A stretch of 64,000 nt of DNA from Microvelia longipes (lineage: Eukaryota; Arthropoda; Insecta; Hemiptera; Veliidae). A model generated the notes under the pieces. It saw only the letters and a list, made by a program, of their open reading frames with translations. It did no database searches and was not told the origin of the DNA. Position numbers and translations under genes: made by a program. Position 1 is the stretch's first letter, and each line of letters begins with the position of its first letter. Where the stretch lies: contig JACMZG010001863.1 of the NCBI GenBank assembly GCA_018340805.1, positions 24,048,110-24,112,109 on the forward strand, read 5' to 3'. Positions 23,145 to 34,900 of this stretch are shown here, piece after piece.

Positions 23145-24412
23145 AAATTTCTTTATCTGATGAATATGTTTTAGTTGCCTCAATATCTGTTCTCTAATAA
23201 TTTATTTTGTACATTATGTTATTTTTTTTAAATTTATTTGTGAATAAAACTAAATAAATTGTTATTTACTATAATTTTTTTCTGCCTTATAATTTATGTT
23301 TGATGTTAAAATAATTAGGTACTGATAGTTGAGAATTTGACTTATACAAGCCACTCAAGAAAGTCAAAACACTATTTTTGACTTCTTCTTAAAAAACCTT
23401 ATGCATTTTCCGGTTAAATTTGATCTCTTAGTCCTTGACATGTATGTGCTAGTTTTAAATAGGAGCATACTCCCCGCCCCTCAAGGTTGGTCTGGGCCTA
23501 ATGATTCCAAATACACGGAAGAGTACCTTTTTAAGTCCTATAATACAAGTATAACTTTTAAAGACATATGAGCCTAATGTTAAACCCTCTTGACCTGAAT
23601 TATTTAAATACACTCACTCTTAGGTAGGAACTGCTAAAAACTACTCAGGCCATAGATATTATAGAATCTGTGCTCTGATGTGGGAAGGAGAAGTGAGGCT
23701 TCCTACCGGTTGGTAATATTCTATGCAATTATCCAGAAAATTAACTGAGCACTGCATGTAGTGTAAGATTTCTTGAATAAAAATCACAACTCCATATACT
23801 CATAAAACCATTTTATACTGCTGAGTTTAGCAGAACATGAATAGCTGAAACACAACTTTGGGAAAAGCTTATGCTGAATTACCTAGTAAATATTATAAAA
23901 GAATCCCTGCTATTAGGTTATGATTCAACCGTTAGATAAACTATTGAACAAATCTTATTTACTTCTGGATATGGATTAATCACTAGGGCTGTTTTTATAC
24001 AAATAATTGATTTTCCATACAGCTGTTAAATGTTTTTTTAAATACACTAAAATATGTTTCACTTACTAGTTGCATAAACAAATGTTGATATCGCATAATT
24101 AGAGACTATGTTCTAACTAAAAATCAGCTTCTTTTACAAAATGTTCACTAAGTCATATTTTTAAGATAAATATGTACAAGTTTTTAGAACTAAGTTTTCA
24201 AAAAATGTATATAATAGAGGATAGTTGAACGAATATTTGACCCCAGTCCTACAAATTATTTTAAAAACACCTTTCTTGATTTGGATTTCTAGACAAAGAA
24301 TACAAGAACAACTGGAACTATTTTCCTGAATTATTAATTCAGTAAAAATAAATGTTTTTTAAAATGTCAATGTAAGTTTTTTATAATATTGCTGAAGGTA
24401 TGTTTGGATCTC
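23145..24412. other. AT-rich intergenic DNA
   Basis: No ORF, RNA gene or clear repeat unit could be supported between the cype polyadenylation signal and the Penelope-like remnant. Confidence 0.5.
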
Positions 24413-24654
24413 TCACTCTATTCTAACTGCATTCAATACCAATTTTTTTGCAAAAAAATCCATTTTCCGACCTTTGTTCACAAAATGAAGACAATCAACT
24501 TCATGAGGGCCAATACAATTATTTTCAGCAAACAAATGTTAGTTGCTGTTGGTTTTTGATTGATGTTCCCTCGCCCTTGTGATTATATTCCTACCTGTTT
24601 GACCTATATTCCACAAAGCATATGCCTCATTGCACCTTGTAAATACAAATATAT
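24413..24654 (-). pseudogene. Penelope-like element GIY-YIG endonuclease remnant
   Basis: The minus strand reads IFVFTRCNEAYALWNIGQTG, then RNIITRAREHQS. An in-frame TAA at about 24537-24539 follows, and then HLFAENNCIGPHEVDCLHF, VNKGRKMDFF and a TGA at 24413-24415. The pattern C-x-YxGQTGRx-(9-10)-REH matches the GIY-YIG endonuclease domain at the C terminus of Penelope-like retroelement proteins; the first Tyr-Ile-Gly motif here is degraded. The internal stop and absence of an RT domain nearby show it is dead. Plausible alternatives, such as a GIY-YIG host gene, are less likely given the decay. Confidence 0.75.
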
Positions 24655-24773
24655 ACAGAAGTATTTAAATAAAATAGCGCAATATCTTTTATTACGTTTT
24701 TGTATTTTTTCTTACTTTTGCCCATCAGTTCTTTAGTAATTTTTACTTATTTGTTTGCTTGTTGGTTAGGTTT

Positions 24774-24816
24774 TTGCACCGATGATGGCCTCTAGTTAGG
24801 TTGAAAACGCATTGCC
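24774..24816 (+). ncRNA. Decayed hammerhead-ribozyme-like motif
   Basis: CCGATGA (24779-24785; the hammerhead core would be CTGATGA) is followed by a stem GGCCT/AGGTT with loop CTAGTT and then GAAA (24803-24806). Stem III and the cleavage site are not clear. Penelope-like elements are known to carry type I hammerheads, and a GIY-YIG remnant lies about 150 bp away, though on the other strand. A substituted core makes activity unlikely. Confidence 0.35.
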
Positions 24817-24977
24817 AACAAATTTTTATAGAGAGACTTCTTTCCTTTTATTAGTTATAATGGACTCCATTCACTCTCACTCTATGGATATAAATAATCA
24901 GTGTTCACATTGAGTAACTTTATCTTTCAAAACCTTTGAAAAATCTTGCATCAAATTTTGAGTTAAAGAAACTAAAT

Positions 24978-25064
24978 CCATGGTAAAAAAAGTTACAATT
25001 AAAAAGTATTTATAGAAACATGCCTCTTTTCATTCTATCCATGGTAAAAAAAGTTACAAATAAT
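24978..25064. repeat. 60-bp tandem duplication
   Basis: CCATGGTAAAAAAAGTTACA occurs at about 24979 and again 60 bp later. The intervening TATTTATAGAAACATGCCTC is repeated near 26230-26250, so the intervening 1.2 kb may be an insertion bounded by copies of this sequence. Confidence 0.6.
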
Positions 25065-26250
25065 AGTTATTTATGCACCAAGGGAGTAAAGAATGTCATT
25101 ATTTCCCTGAGCATTACGTTGGTTCCTGAGGTGAAAGCCGAGGGAATCAAAGGATTTAACTCCTGAGGCGAAGCCGAGGGAGTAAAACAATTATTGCGAG
25201 GGAATAATGGCATTTTACTCCCAAGGTGCATACAAGATTTTATCTCCAGACGTCGACATTGAAAATAGAGTAAGAATGTTTTTTTCACGATCTTTTTAAC
25301 TGAAAATTATCTTACCTTTATCATAAGAAACTCGTCGTTAATTGAATTATGCAAAAAATTCTTCAACTTGGTTCTTAGTAAAAACATTCGCTTTCTTTGC
25401 AACATAACCTTCGTTTTTTCTTTTTAATAATGCTATTGTGATGCATGCTTTTGATATTAACATTTTCTCTCACAAGCAAAGATGATTTGATCATTGAATA
25501 CAGCGACCACAGACTTGACACTTGTTTTGTTTTTTATTCATTATAAAAATAAACAAGCAATGCATTTTCACATACTTGTTGTATATTATGATCATGACAC
25601 TAACTTTTAAAATTGTTACATGCTTTGTCATATAAGTTTTTCAATTTCTTTGGTTACCAGGTTTTTTTTCCAAGTTCGCTTCAATAGCAATGTTAGGAGG
25701 TGTATTGTTAAAAAGTTCGTCAATATCACACACAATATTATCTGACATAATTGAAATATTAGAGCAGTTATAAGTAATATTTTAATCTAATTATAAAAGT
25801 TTAAGACAGGTTAAACAGTTAAAGCTAAGGTTATGAACTAAAAAAACTTTTGATTTAATATCTTGTCAAAAAAAACCAATGAGTATGCAAATCTTAAAGT
25901 GATTTTAAAAATCAGGATAGCCAACTTATTTTTTTTACTTTTAATAAAGAACTAGTTTTTATTTTTATTCTTATATTATATTAGCATTATACTAGTTCTA
26001 CTTAAATGATTGTTAATGTTATATTCTTTTTCCATGCATCTTATTCTTATATCTTCTTATTTATAAGTATCTTAGTTTTTAAATAAAAATAACTATATAT
26101 TATTCAGTTTGTCAATTATTAAGTTAAGTTGGCAACAGGTACTTTTTACTCCCTTGGGAGTGAAAAGTGATTCTTTACTCTCTTAAATCTAGTCATTAAA
26201 TTTCGTATTATATACCGTTTGGAGATAAAATGTATTTATAGAAACATGCC
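25065..26250. repeat. Unclassified transposon remnant
   Basis: The left part (25065-25290) contains CCTGAGG(T/C)GAA followed by GCCGAGGGA twice (near 25125 and 25163). A reverse-strand frame there includes the text LNPLIPSAFTSGTNV. A GGGAGTAAA / TTTACTCCC pair is repeated inverted within it and again near 26150. The flanks share TATTTATAGAAACATGCCTC. No replication or transposition domain is visible, so the class is unknown. Confidence 0.5.
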
Positions 26251-29200
26251 TCCTTTCATACTAATAGTTTAATTTATAAAACCAGAATATATCAAATTAA
26301 TAAAAAATCAAACTAAACTTACCTTTAATAAAAAGGATAGAATTGTTAACAAAATATACTTTGAGCAGTAAATTAGTTCACTGTATGAACAGTTCTTCTT
26401 CTATTTGATTAGCTAAATACAAATTTATAGTACATAGACAAGTAAGGGAATATAAACACATTTTTAATTTTCAATACAACAATTTAATATACAGATGAAA
26501 CTTTACAGCAATGCATTTTTAAGGGGAAAAATATTGGTACATAATGTGTGTCTTCAAAAACAGACGTAAAAATAAGTCTTGTTTTAACATTTCATTACAT
26601 TTGTCTCTCTTAAATTAAAATTATTTTAACTTACATTACTATTTACAGAAAAAAGAAAAAATAAAAGGGAAAACTAGATAACAAATATCCTCTAAATAAA
26701 GTGTATTTATATATTTATAAATTTAATTCTTTTTTGTTTATATACAAGTTTAATATATAATATTTATAATAGTTCCTCTAATAAGGAAACATTTTGGTTT
26801 ATATATATATAAATATATATAATTCTTATAAATTTAATTATTTAATAAATTTATCATTTAAATTGGGGGGAAACAAAATTAAAACAAATCAGAAGGAGTA
26901 TATAACTAAATAAAAAATAAACTGATTAAAAGCTAAGTATATAATAATATGCATACTAAAAATATTTGTTTTTGTTGCCCAATAGCCAAAAAAAATATTT
27001 TATCAGTGGAAGTGGAAAGGAGTGGGGTCTTATCTACAAAACTAAAATCTAACAAAATAGAAAAAAAATCTTACAACAAAACACAGGGACAAAATATTAT
27101 AATGTACAATAAAATTTAATGCATTTATATTCATAATATTATAATAATTATACTATTTCATAATATACATTACAATATATCATAAAGGTTATTTGTATCA
27201 TAGAACTGCCAATATTTTTTTATTTAAAAATTCTGTTTGACAGTTCATCATCACGCAAGTAATCAAATTTAACTAAAAGTACAAACTAAATTCTTTATAC
27301 AAAAGTTAAAAAACTAATTAATCATAAATAAAGTATTTTATGACATATTGTAATATATAAACATATAAATTTTTCTTTTTTAAAATTTTAACAAATATAA
27401 ATTCTGTTAAAAATCTTTACGAAATTAATAATAATAATCAATTTATTATAATTCCTCTCATAAACTTTATGGCGGGTAAACATATATATTTTGCCATGAG
27501 AGCCGCTGAGATATAACAATGTGTGGTACAAAATACCAATGATTTGGCCCTCCATTATATTTTGACAACTAGAAGATGAGAAATGGCTATTAGATCTGCC
27601 ATAAGGGAGACAATTATAAAATGCAGACTGAATTACTAGCCAGTTATCAAAGCATAATATACAATATGAGGAAATATATATTTTTTGGTAACTTGAAAAA
27701 TAAAAAAAAAAACTTATTTATTAATTTAATGAGCCTTTAAGCCTCCAACTCACGTTTTAAAAAAATGGTAGAGTAAAAAAATGTGTCAAGATTAAAAAAA
27801 AACTCGAAGAGTGAGAAAAGAATACATAAAAATCAAATAAAAGGTTTTAACTAATTTTAATGTAAATATGCTAAAGCTTAATAGCAAATAACATTTACTG
27901 GTAATAAAATTAAATATATTTACATGGCAAGAGGAAAACTTATAATTTTCATTGATGAGGCTCCCAAGGCTAAAAATAAATTAATCAATATAAAAATGGC
28001 TACATTGGAAAAGAAAACTTCTGTTGACGATTTTATACATATATCACACAGATAAGTATGATCAAACACAAAGGTAAAAAGAAAAAAATCATAAATATAA
28101 GATATACAAATAAAATAAAGCCAATTAATAGAAATAAAAACTTTAAACAATCCATTGATATACATATTTTAAAAGAATAAGTTAAAGTCAGAAAGAGCTT
28201 GATAGAACTAAAAGATGAGTATTACTTAAGGAAAAACATACAATAATGATCAAATAAATTAAAAAAATTAAGAGGTAATTTTATTTCACTTTTGATAAAC
28301 AAAAAGGAATTAATCGACTCACAGTTGAAATAATCTATCCTAAGCCAAAAGAAAGAAACTATAAATAAAATTCTTGTTAACGAGATAATTAATTAAAACT
28401 ACTGAATAATTAATATAAAATTCAAATGTGAAGAAAGTGAAAATGTATTGCTCTCGAAATTTAAAAAATTACTAACATACCTTTAATAGTTACTGCAATT
28501 TTTTACTTGAGAATAAAGAAAAATTAAAGAAAATTTTAAACTGTACTATTGACAATCTATTCAGCAGTAACCATGTAAAAATGTACATTAATAAAATAAA
28601 AATGAAGGGAGCTAAATTAAAATATCTGATAAATTATTTAAAAGAAACAACTATAATCATTTAATTATATTATCAAACATTTCCTTTAACCACAATAATT
28701 TATTTCCGACTAAAATAATAAACATAATTTTTAACAATTAATTAGAGAAATATACAATACAGAAATGTTATGAAGATAGCAACAAAAATTGCAAAACAAA
28801 ATAACATTCAATACGTAAATAGGTTTATACAAAAGACTTCATTTTATCACTGAAGATAATAGGACGATCTATGTAAAATTCTGTATTATTTATTACTTTT
28901 AACTGTCAAGCTACTAAATTTGTATATTTGCACTTGAATTAGGACTTCACCAGAACAAGAAACTTAAATACTTAAGGATCCTCATTTCTCAATTAATTCA
29001 AGAACTAAAATTTAGAACTAATTGGATTTCCAGTTTTTTTAACACATCAGTTCGACTATCAAAAACTATTTTCAAATATACGACAATTAAAAGATTATCT
29101 ATACATCAAGAACACACTAAGTTGCATGTCATATAAAAGGGACACAGGAAGTAAAATTTGTATAGTAATGCATTTTCACAAAACAAAGACCAAAAATAAT

Positions 29201-31946
29201 GTCCATTATTTGGACAAAGCTACCAAAAAAAGTAAAAGCTTCAGTGATAATGTAAAAGAAAATATCATCAAAGATTTAAATCAAGAGTTTAAAATGGAAA
29301 TTATTTCTATCTTATTTATGGATTTTTCTTCATAAAAATTTATAATAGTTCAATTAATTAATTTATTTTTTCTTTATTTATCTTTATTTCTTTTTCAAAG
29401 GCACTATATCTACATATAAATTAAAGATTTTTTTTAAATGGCATCAAAAATATAAAATAAAATGGCCTTCATTAATTAAAATTATTAGCTGGATTAAAGA
29501 TGTAGTACTATGAAAACAGATTAATTTTATTACAAAAAATGTGGATTAACTTATGGCAAACATTAATAATTTTAAGCAGAAATTGGAGAAAGTTATCAGT
29601 TTAAGCCTAATAGTAACAAGTTCAAGAAAAAAATGATTTTATCCACTTAAACCAAAGCTCACTTATTGCTAGATGTTAAGAAGTAAACAGCTTCTTACTC
29701 CAAGAGAAACCAAATAAGTTTAGATTTTAATTAATATGCCATCAATTCTTTAAAAAAAAATAATAATCCAGCTAACATGATGAAAATATACAATAAAAGT
29801 ATCTAATTCAAATTTTCTTATCTATTTTGTACTTGAATGTCCTAATCTTCCAAAACTTTATACATAAAATATTATAAATATTTTAAATTATATTTAAAAA
29901 AAATTTATTAACCATACCTAAAGGGTTCCCAAAACAAAATTAAAAATTAACTCACACTGTATGTACAAAATCAGACAAGTGTTTTACAAAATACATTTCT
30001 TCTTACAACTTATCAATATATATTTTTATCTAACTTTATAAAATATGTAATACCTAACCATAATTAAAAAAAAAACTTTTATTTTTAAAAAATGAAGGCC
30101 TATAAAGAGGAAGAGGAAAGATATAAACAAATAAATAGTTATATATATTCATTTAACTTCTATGATTTATATTATTTGGTGACGGAGAGGGGGGGGGAGC
30201 AAATAATTAATTACCTATAATCGGTATAGTAAGTAATAATTTATGTGAGAGGTTTATCACAAGAAATTAAACAGCAATAATTAAAAGATCAAATAAGTAA
30301 AATACAGAGTATTTATATATTGAAAAAACAAAATTAAAACTTACTTCATTAATTATTTTTAGTAAAGATGGTAAAACAAAATAAAATTCGCACCCCCAAT
30401 AAAGGTTAGGGAGCAAAATGAAAAAAAAATGTCGAATAAAATAATAATTGAAAGTAATTTTAGGAAAATATAAAACAAAGTCAGACTCAATTTAAGGATA
30501 AAATAATGATAAAAAAGACAATAATTATTATAATATTATACAAACAACAAATATTCTTTTATTTAAATATATTTTTATTTATATATACTTTTATATTGCA
30601 CGTTCACTAAATATTTCTTCTAATAATAATAAAATAACTATGATTTATTTGTTTGTGATAAAATGTAAACCATTGTGATTGTCAAGATTAGCTTTGAGAT
30701 TACTAAGACAATAATTTTTTGTTGTTTAAAAATAAACATATAGGAATTAAAAGTTGACAATAATGTTTTAATGTCACGGATCTGGTAACTAGTAGTGACA
30801 CCTAGTTTAAAAGGGCACTAGTTAAATGAAAAATAAATTAAGATCAGATAAATTAATTATTTTCCATATTAACGTTTAAAACATTAAATAGCTAGTCAAA
30901 TTAGGATTTTGAGTTTAAATATCTGTGTCTAAATATCTCAAATAGGTCATGACTTACATTTCATCAAATAAACTCTAAAAACAAAATAAATTTACACAAT
31001 TGCGTTCTTTCCTCTTCCATAAAATTAAGTTACAAATGAAAATAACAAAAAGTATTATTTGAAATAAAAGATTTAAAATTAAAAAGAAGATGTTACCATA
31101 TTTACAAGGGAAACAGGTTTTACAATAGTTTATATACAAAGGGTATTTATATTTGTTTTGTTGAGAGATCGCAGCCCAGCAGCTGAGGCAAAAATATTTA
31201 TATTATCATTTTATTTAAAAGGATCATTATTAATTAAATAATTTTTACTCTAAAGTACAACTATATGATTTAAAAAAGACTTATTTGGCCAAACAAAGGA
31301 AAGAGCAGACACAAAAGAAGAAAACAAATTACTATTAAGGGTTAATAAAAAAGAATTGTGTGTCAAAAATAACATTTCATCTAAGTTAGTATATTAATGT
31401 TTATATAAGGCAATGTCAACCAACAGCTGTGGGTCAATAAAATTAGGAGAGAGGAGAACAGCTTAAAATTAACTTCAAACATAATATACAAACGAAAGCA
31501 AACAAAATCTTATGATTATGTCAATTTGTAAAACAAAATAAAAATACAAAAAAAAACAATATATTCATAAAATAAACATAAAAATGCAAATAAAAGTACG
31601 GAGCCACTATCTCTCTCCATTCTTACTCTCTTGAGGGGGCAATATAAAAATTATTTATTTATTCCATAAATATCTATGATTTATCTGTTTAGCTAAAAAA
31701 TATTTACTTTTTTTATTTCATTGTAAACGGGCATGAAAAGTGATATAAATAAGAAAGCATGAAATTAAAAGAAAAAATATTAGAATAAATTAATGAAACC
31801 AAAATTAGTTGAGGCAGAAGTGAAGTTCAGTAGTGAGGGAGGATTAATACGCAGAGAAATTCAGATTGCGTGTGCAGAAATAAAATGAGTTCAGATGTTC
31901 AAGCAACAAGTTGAAGATCTGAGGGGCTCAGGGGCCCCGACTCGGG
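26251..31946. other. Long AT-rich region without a recognisable gene
   Basis: About 5.7 kb of very AT-rich sequence, full of short A and T runs, with only chance-sized ORFs. It lies downstream of NCOA6 on the minus strand, so its upper end must hold the NCOA6 3' UTR, perhaps a long one. TTTATT at about 31651-31662 could be a minus-strand polyadenylation signal, but similar hexamers occur everywhere here. Confidence 0.5.
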
Positions 31947-34900
31947 TCATTTCATATCTTTTGACATTCTTCTACGCTTGGCACTCGATCCACCTTCTTC
32001 TGAAAATAAATAGAGAAAACAATATAATTTTTTCCATGCAAGTATAGTATGAACAACTTGAAACTTTAACATTGTGCTCTTATGTGCTTTAATGTAAAAT
32101 GTAGAACAACTTCTATACTTTGTTAGTTAGAGTTGCAGGATTGACTTAGTCATATTTTTGTGCCCAAGAAAGATTTTCATGGCTTTGATAAAGACTTTTC
32201 TAAATATTATTTGATTGTGAGATAGTAGTATAAGTATAGTATAGCATAGTAAGTAAAACAAAACCCATGAAATTTGGTTTTATATCTTTTTCACAAAAAA
32301 TAATTCTCCTTATGCTAATAGAAAATTTTCCTTTGTTACATATTAAGAAAACCCTATGAGAACTTCCTGAGAGAGAAACAATTCCACGGGTCCTCAAATC
32401 TAATATAGCAATTCTAAATACAAGATGGCAGACTAATAGGTTACCTCTATCCAGTTATTTAGACTAAATAAAAAATGGTAAGTTGAATAGGTTCAAAAAA
32501 TTAACTGACCATTATTAGAATCAGAGGCTTGACTCCTAGTTTTCCTACGTTGTGCAGCAGGTGAAGCCACAGGTGTTGTTTCTTTGCTAACTACAGGAGT
32601 AACATCTTTCTGAGGAGTGTTGCCAGACTGACTACTACCTGCTTTCTGCTGCCTCACTGATGTTCTTCGTGATATTTTTGTTAATACTACACTAACTTCT
32701 CTTCTTATATTGGGACCTCCACTTCCATTTGCATTTCTAAACAAAGGCAATGTAAATAAATTATATCAACAAGAACAGCAATGAGAAATTCATAGATCAA
32801 ATATATTTGTTTGTTTGTACAGTTCAAAAAAATAGTTTGATCATTTTAAATGTGGTAAGTTATAATGGGCAATTAATTTATGGCTACCTCAGTGGTCATG
32901 GTTGTTCAACAGTAGTATTCTAACCTTGAACACCATGGAAGTATAGGGCTCACACTTAGTTAACATAAGATTAATGTCAAAATAAAATTGTGCCAACTTT
33001 AGATAACTCTTTGATGAGCTGAAAGGCTCTTAATATGCATTACTCTTATAATAATAATAATTATCTTAAATGAATACAAACAAATAATTTATGGTTAACT
33101 ACTAAGGCACATGAAAACCTAAAACTGTTTTTTCATGTTATCATGCTTGCAGACTTATAAGTCAAGCATATTCTATCAAACTACATGTAATAAAGTTTTT
33201 TAAAGAAAGAGAACACTACAGCTCTCATGTATGATGACTTAATGATTGGCGGATTTGCTAAAAAATGGGTAAAACATGCAATTTAAAGAATTTTGCTTAA
33301 GAGCACTTGCTTTTTATATTATGGCAATTCCAATCTTTTTTTAAGCAGGTAGTATGTTGCTAATATCAATTTATAGACCTCAAATATTTAACAATGAAAC
33401 ATACTTGTCTAGCTGAGGTGTTTCATGATGTTCTGCCTTAGAATGCCTAAGCCTAGGAGACTGTAGAGGTGCTGGTGTGGTGGTGGGGGTAGGTGCGGGG
33501 GGTGCAGGGCTCACGGAACTTCTTATACTACTACCATCTCCACTATTTACACTATTAGTATCCTCCTCAGCCCCATCCTCTCCTGAACAAATTTAACATA
33601 CATCACATAAATATAATAATTAATTAATTTTAATATAAAACAATTTCAAAGAAAATAAAAACTAAACCCTGTCTATTTTATTCAGGTACTTCACAATGCC
33701 ATGGTTTTGTGTGAGTGGAGATTTGATAAAGAGCAATTCTACGATAAATCTTCAAATGAGAAAAAGAATGAGTCTTCCAAAACTTGAGAAGACACAGTAT
33801 GTGGAGAAGATGAAGTGGAAGAATAAAACATAATTAATTAAATCATAAGTTAATTAGAACAATTAATTAAAACATCTGGTATGATTATCCAGAAGATAAT
33901 AAGATATAACGGACAGAGAAAAGACTTCCATCATGAACAACGTATTCCAAACTGAAGCTGCTTCTCTTGCTTTCGCTGCATCTTGCGAGTGCTGCAAGAA
34001 TCTAGCTTATCTATTTTTTGAACAAAGGTTATTGTTATTTGAGGTTATAAAAACATTTTTTATCCAAACCTCGTTGATTTGTTTAGGTTGTATCATCTTT
34101 GCTTCTGAGGATGTTAAAAAATTTTAATCCCAAAAAAATAAAATAAACAAGGTGATAAAAATAACCTTGTGTAGTAGAATGGACAAAACATTTCAACCAT
34201 ATGATCGATTTCACAGAATATTTTGTTTAAGGGTTAGGATTCTAGAGGCCTATCGAAGGAACGTTAGGCAACGTAGGAAAATGTTGGAAGGAAATATCAA
34301 TGCCAGAATAAGATATATACCATGTAACAATTTTTTACCAAATGTTTATTACTAAGTTTTGAGCAACGTAAAACTCTTAGTAAATTATTTATTTTCTTGG
34401 ATTTCAAACATGGAATAATGATAAAAAGCACAAACCTGGATTAGAAGATGTCCTAGTTACAGTTATTTTTGTCTTTTCATTAGATACAGGAGAAAGGTTA
34501 TCTTCTGGTTTCCCTTCACTAGCACTTTCACTACACTTCCGTTTACTAACCCTGTAATACATTATAGAATAAAATAAATACTTGAAAAAATATATAATTA
34601 ATGCAATTAAAAAATAAAGAATAAACCAGTAATAAAGTGAAAATTATTGAAATTTCAACCGAAAATGCCTTTAAACTAAAGTTTGATCAAAATTTTAATT
34701 TAAATTAAATTTAAATATCTAATGTTTTTAAATTAAATCATTAGAACAAAGGTTAACTAGTATAAAAATAATTACATTAATAACAAGAAAAGGATAGTGT
34801 TTTTTCATAAAAATAATTTTTCGTAACCAAAATGCTTCTTAAAAAATGTTAAGTTTGGCAATACATGTTAAGAATAATTGAATTTGAACCTGGTTTTGTT

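Noticed and set aside
25067..25288. A real 73-aa gene
   Set aside because: The frame runs through a repeat with internal duplicated motifs and inverted GGGAGTAAA words. It is part of a transposon remnant.
26700..26830. AT-rich palindromic stretch as a replication origin or hairpin RNA gene
   Set aside because: TATA-type runs are expected by composition here, and no specific stem or conserved motif stands out.
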